Positions 14,420 to 15,300 of a stretch of 15,300 nt of DNA are shown piece by piece. Every line of letters begins with the position of its first letter. Within the stretch, counting starts at the first letter, position 1. Source of the DNA: JANXSD01 sp043758125 (GTDB taxonomy: Bacteria; Bacteroidota; Bacteroidia; AKYH767-A; OLB10); assembly GCA_043758125.1 (NCBI GenBank), contig JAYVOC010000228.1:1-15300 (forward strand), written 5' to 3'. Made by a program: the position numbers and the translations under genes. The notes under the pieces are model-generated. The model was not told where the DNA came from. It saw only the letters and a program-made list of their open reading frames with translations, and searched no databases.

Positions 14420-15300
14420 TTACTCTTTTAAAATTTTTGCGGTAAATATTTTATTGCCTGATATAAATTGCAAGAAATAAATTCCACTTGATAGGCTTTC
14501 TACATTCATTGTTGTTTGTAACTCATGAGATGTTTTTTGTTGTAATACTTTATTTCCTTTTAAATCATATAAAAGCAATTCTCCCAACAAATCATTTGTT
14601 TGAACAGTTATTTGATCCTTAACAGGATTAGGAAATACATTTAATGGTTGATTATCCATTACCTCGTGAATACCAGTATTAATTACACAATTACTATCCA
14701 AACAACCATTGCTGTCAAGTTTCATTATCCATGAATTTTGAATATTCGTACTTGTATCGTAAACAGTACCACATACAATAAATCCATGATCAAATGTTTC
14801 TTGAAAATCGATGATGTAGCTAAAAAGACCCGAACGATTATAAAAATGTTCCCAAAGTTTATTTCCACTACTGTCCATTTTTGCAATCCAACCAATAGGA
14901 GTATCATTTAAAGAACCATCCTTTTTCCTACCAACAATTACAACACCACCGTCTGATATTTCTTTACATATAAAAGCTCCTTTTGATTCGGTTGAATTAT
15001 AAATATTCTTCCATTTGAAGTTAAAATTACTATCCAGTCGCGCGACACAAAATGGATCACTTGCATCAGTAATATTAATTACAGTATCCAAAGAGAGAAT
15101 TAATAGATAATCATTATTGCCGTACCTCCATAAATCTCCCCCCCCCCCACTATTTAATGCGCCTTGAATAAACTTTTTAGTCTTAATTAAGTTTCCTTGC
15201 AAATCATAAACAGCTAAATAGGGATGATGAAAATTATTAACATCTGCTTCTGCACCGCTAATCACCAATTGATGTTTGGAATTTTCTATCACATGAAATG
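14420..15300 (-). CDS. T9SS type A sorting-domain protein, N-terminus beyond window
   Basis: C-terminal 293 residues or so of a secreted protein; the frame stays open to the window edge, and an in-frame GTG at 15292 is taken as an internal Val, not a start. The visible part has beta-propeller-like repeats of about 50 residues with recurring AKMDSSGNKLWEHFY / IMKLDSNG and DGGVVIVG / DHGFIVCG units. A GCLDSNC pair, common just before sorting tails, follows. The last ~75 residues (about 14420-14647) form the T9SS type A domain: LNVFPNPVKDQITV, LLYDLKGNKVL, then LSSGIYFLQF and a basic C-terminus. The protein would be exported by Sec, passed through the SprA pore and attached to the surface or released. 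The catalytic or binding role is unknown. An 11-G tract lies in the coding strand at 15138-15148. Confidence 0.88.
   Translation of the reverse strand, partial: FHVIENSKHQLVISGAEADVNNFHHPYLAVYDLQGNLIKTKKFIQGALNSGGGGDLWRYGNNDYLLILSLDTVINITDASDPFCVARLDSNFNFKWKNIYNSTESKGAFICKEISDGGVVIVGRKKDGSLNDTPIGWIAKMDSSGNKLWEHFYNRSGLFSYIIDFQETFDHGFIVCGTVYDTSTNIQNSWIMKLDSNGCLDSNCVINTGIHEVMDNQPLNVFPNPVKDQITVQTNDLLGELLLYDLKGNKVLQQKTSHELQTTMNVESLSSGIYFLQFISGNKIFTAKILKE
15138..15148 (-). repeat. Homopolymeric tract of 11 G in the T9SS cargo gene
   Basis: The coding strand reads AGT, eleven G, then AGAT, giving Ser-Gly4-Asp in the present frame. Losing one G leads to TAA 12 codons past the tract; gaining one leads to TAA 7 codons past it. 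Both off-frames remove the T9SS sorting domain. It is by far the longest G/C homopolymer in the window. Confidence 0.9.

Noticed and set aside
15290..15292. GTG at 15292 (minus strand) as start of the T9SS protein
   Set aside because: The frame remains open to the window edge and the protein would lack a signal peptide, so it is an internal Val of a truncated gene.

Overview
The window reads as one contig piece of an AT-rich Bacteroidota chromosome (roughly one third G+C by eye). The evidence is SprA, the giant outer-membrane translocon subunit of the type IX secretion system (T9SS), which is specific to this phylum. Also pointing there are a T9SS type A sorting tail on the last protein, several Bacteroidota-style promoter candidates (TTTG at -33, TAnnTTTG at -7) and few classical Shine-Dalgarno sites. 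I cannot place it below phylum; the gene content resembles free-living gliding-type lineages more than gut Bacteroides.

Layout. 1-1188: 3' two thirds of aspS (aspartyl-tRNA synthetase), cut by the window edge. 1303-10105, all on +: ruvA (Holliday junction subunit), sprA (7.3 kb, nearly half the window), gcvH (lipoyl carrier of glycine cleavage) and a small VanZ-like membrane protein whose GTG start overlaps the gcvH stop. As I recall it, ruvA-sprA-gcvH-vanZ is a gene order kept in many Bacteroidota, although no biochemical link between the products is known. 10275-11543 (+): an orphan cytoplasmic GAF-histidine kinase behind a leader with mutually crossing inverted repeats. 11545-12615 and 12755-13342 (-): ilvE and a nitroreductase. 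The kinase and ilvE converge with one base between their stop codons. 13450-13926 (+): a small secreted His/Cys-containing protein, divergent from the nitroreductase and closed by a textbook terminator. 13983-14419: about 440 bp with no gene, holding degenerate repeats and palindromes. 14420-15300 (-): C-terminal part of a T9SS-secreted protein, whose N-terminus lies beyond the window.

How the genes relate. SprA would form the pore through which the protein at the right edge, with its C-terminal sorting domain, leaves the cell. The other genes are housekeeping or loosely associated. I see no CRISPR array, tRNA, rRNA, insertion sequence or phage genes, and no gene set that looks like an unknown multi-gene system. 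The most notable signal is an 11-base G tract inside the right-hand T9SS cargo gene. A one-base slip in either direction would end the protein before its sorting signal, so it looks like a phase-variation switch or else a sequencing slip. Next are the pseudoknot-like leader before the histidine kinase and the diverged 47-bp direct repeat in the gene-free stretch.
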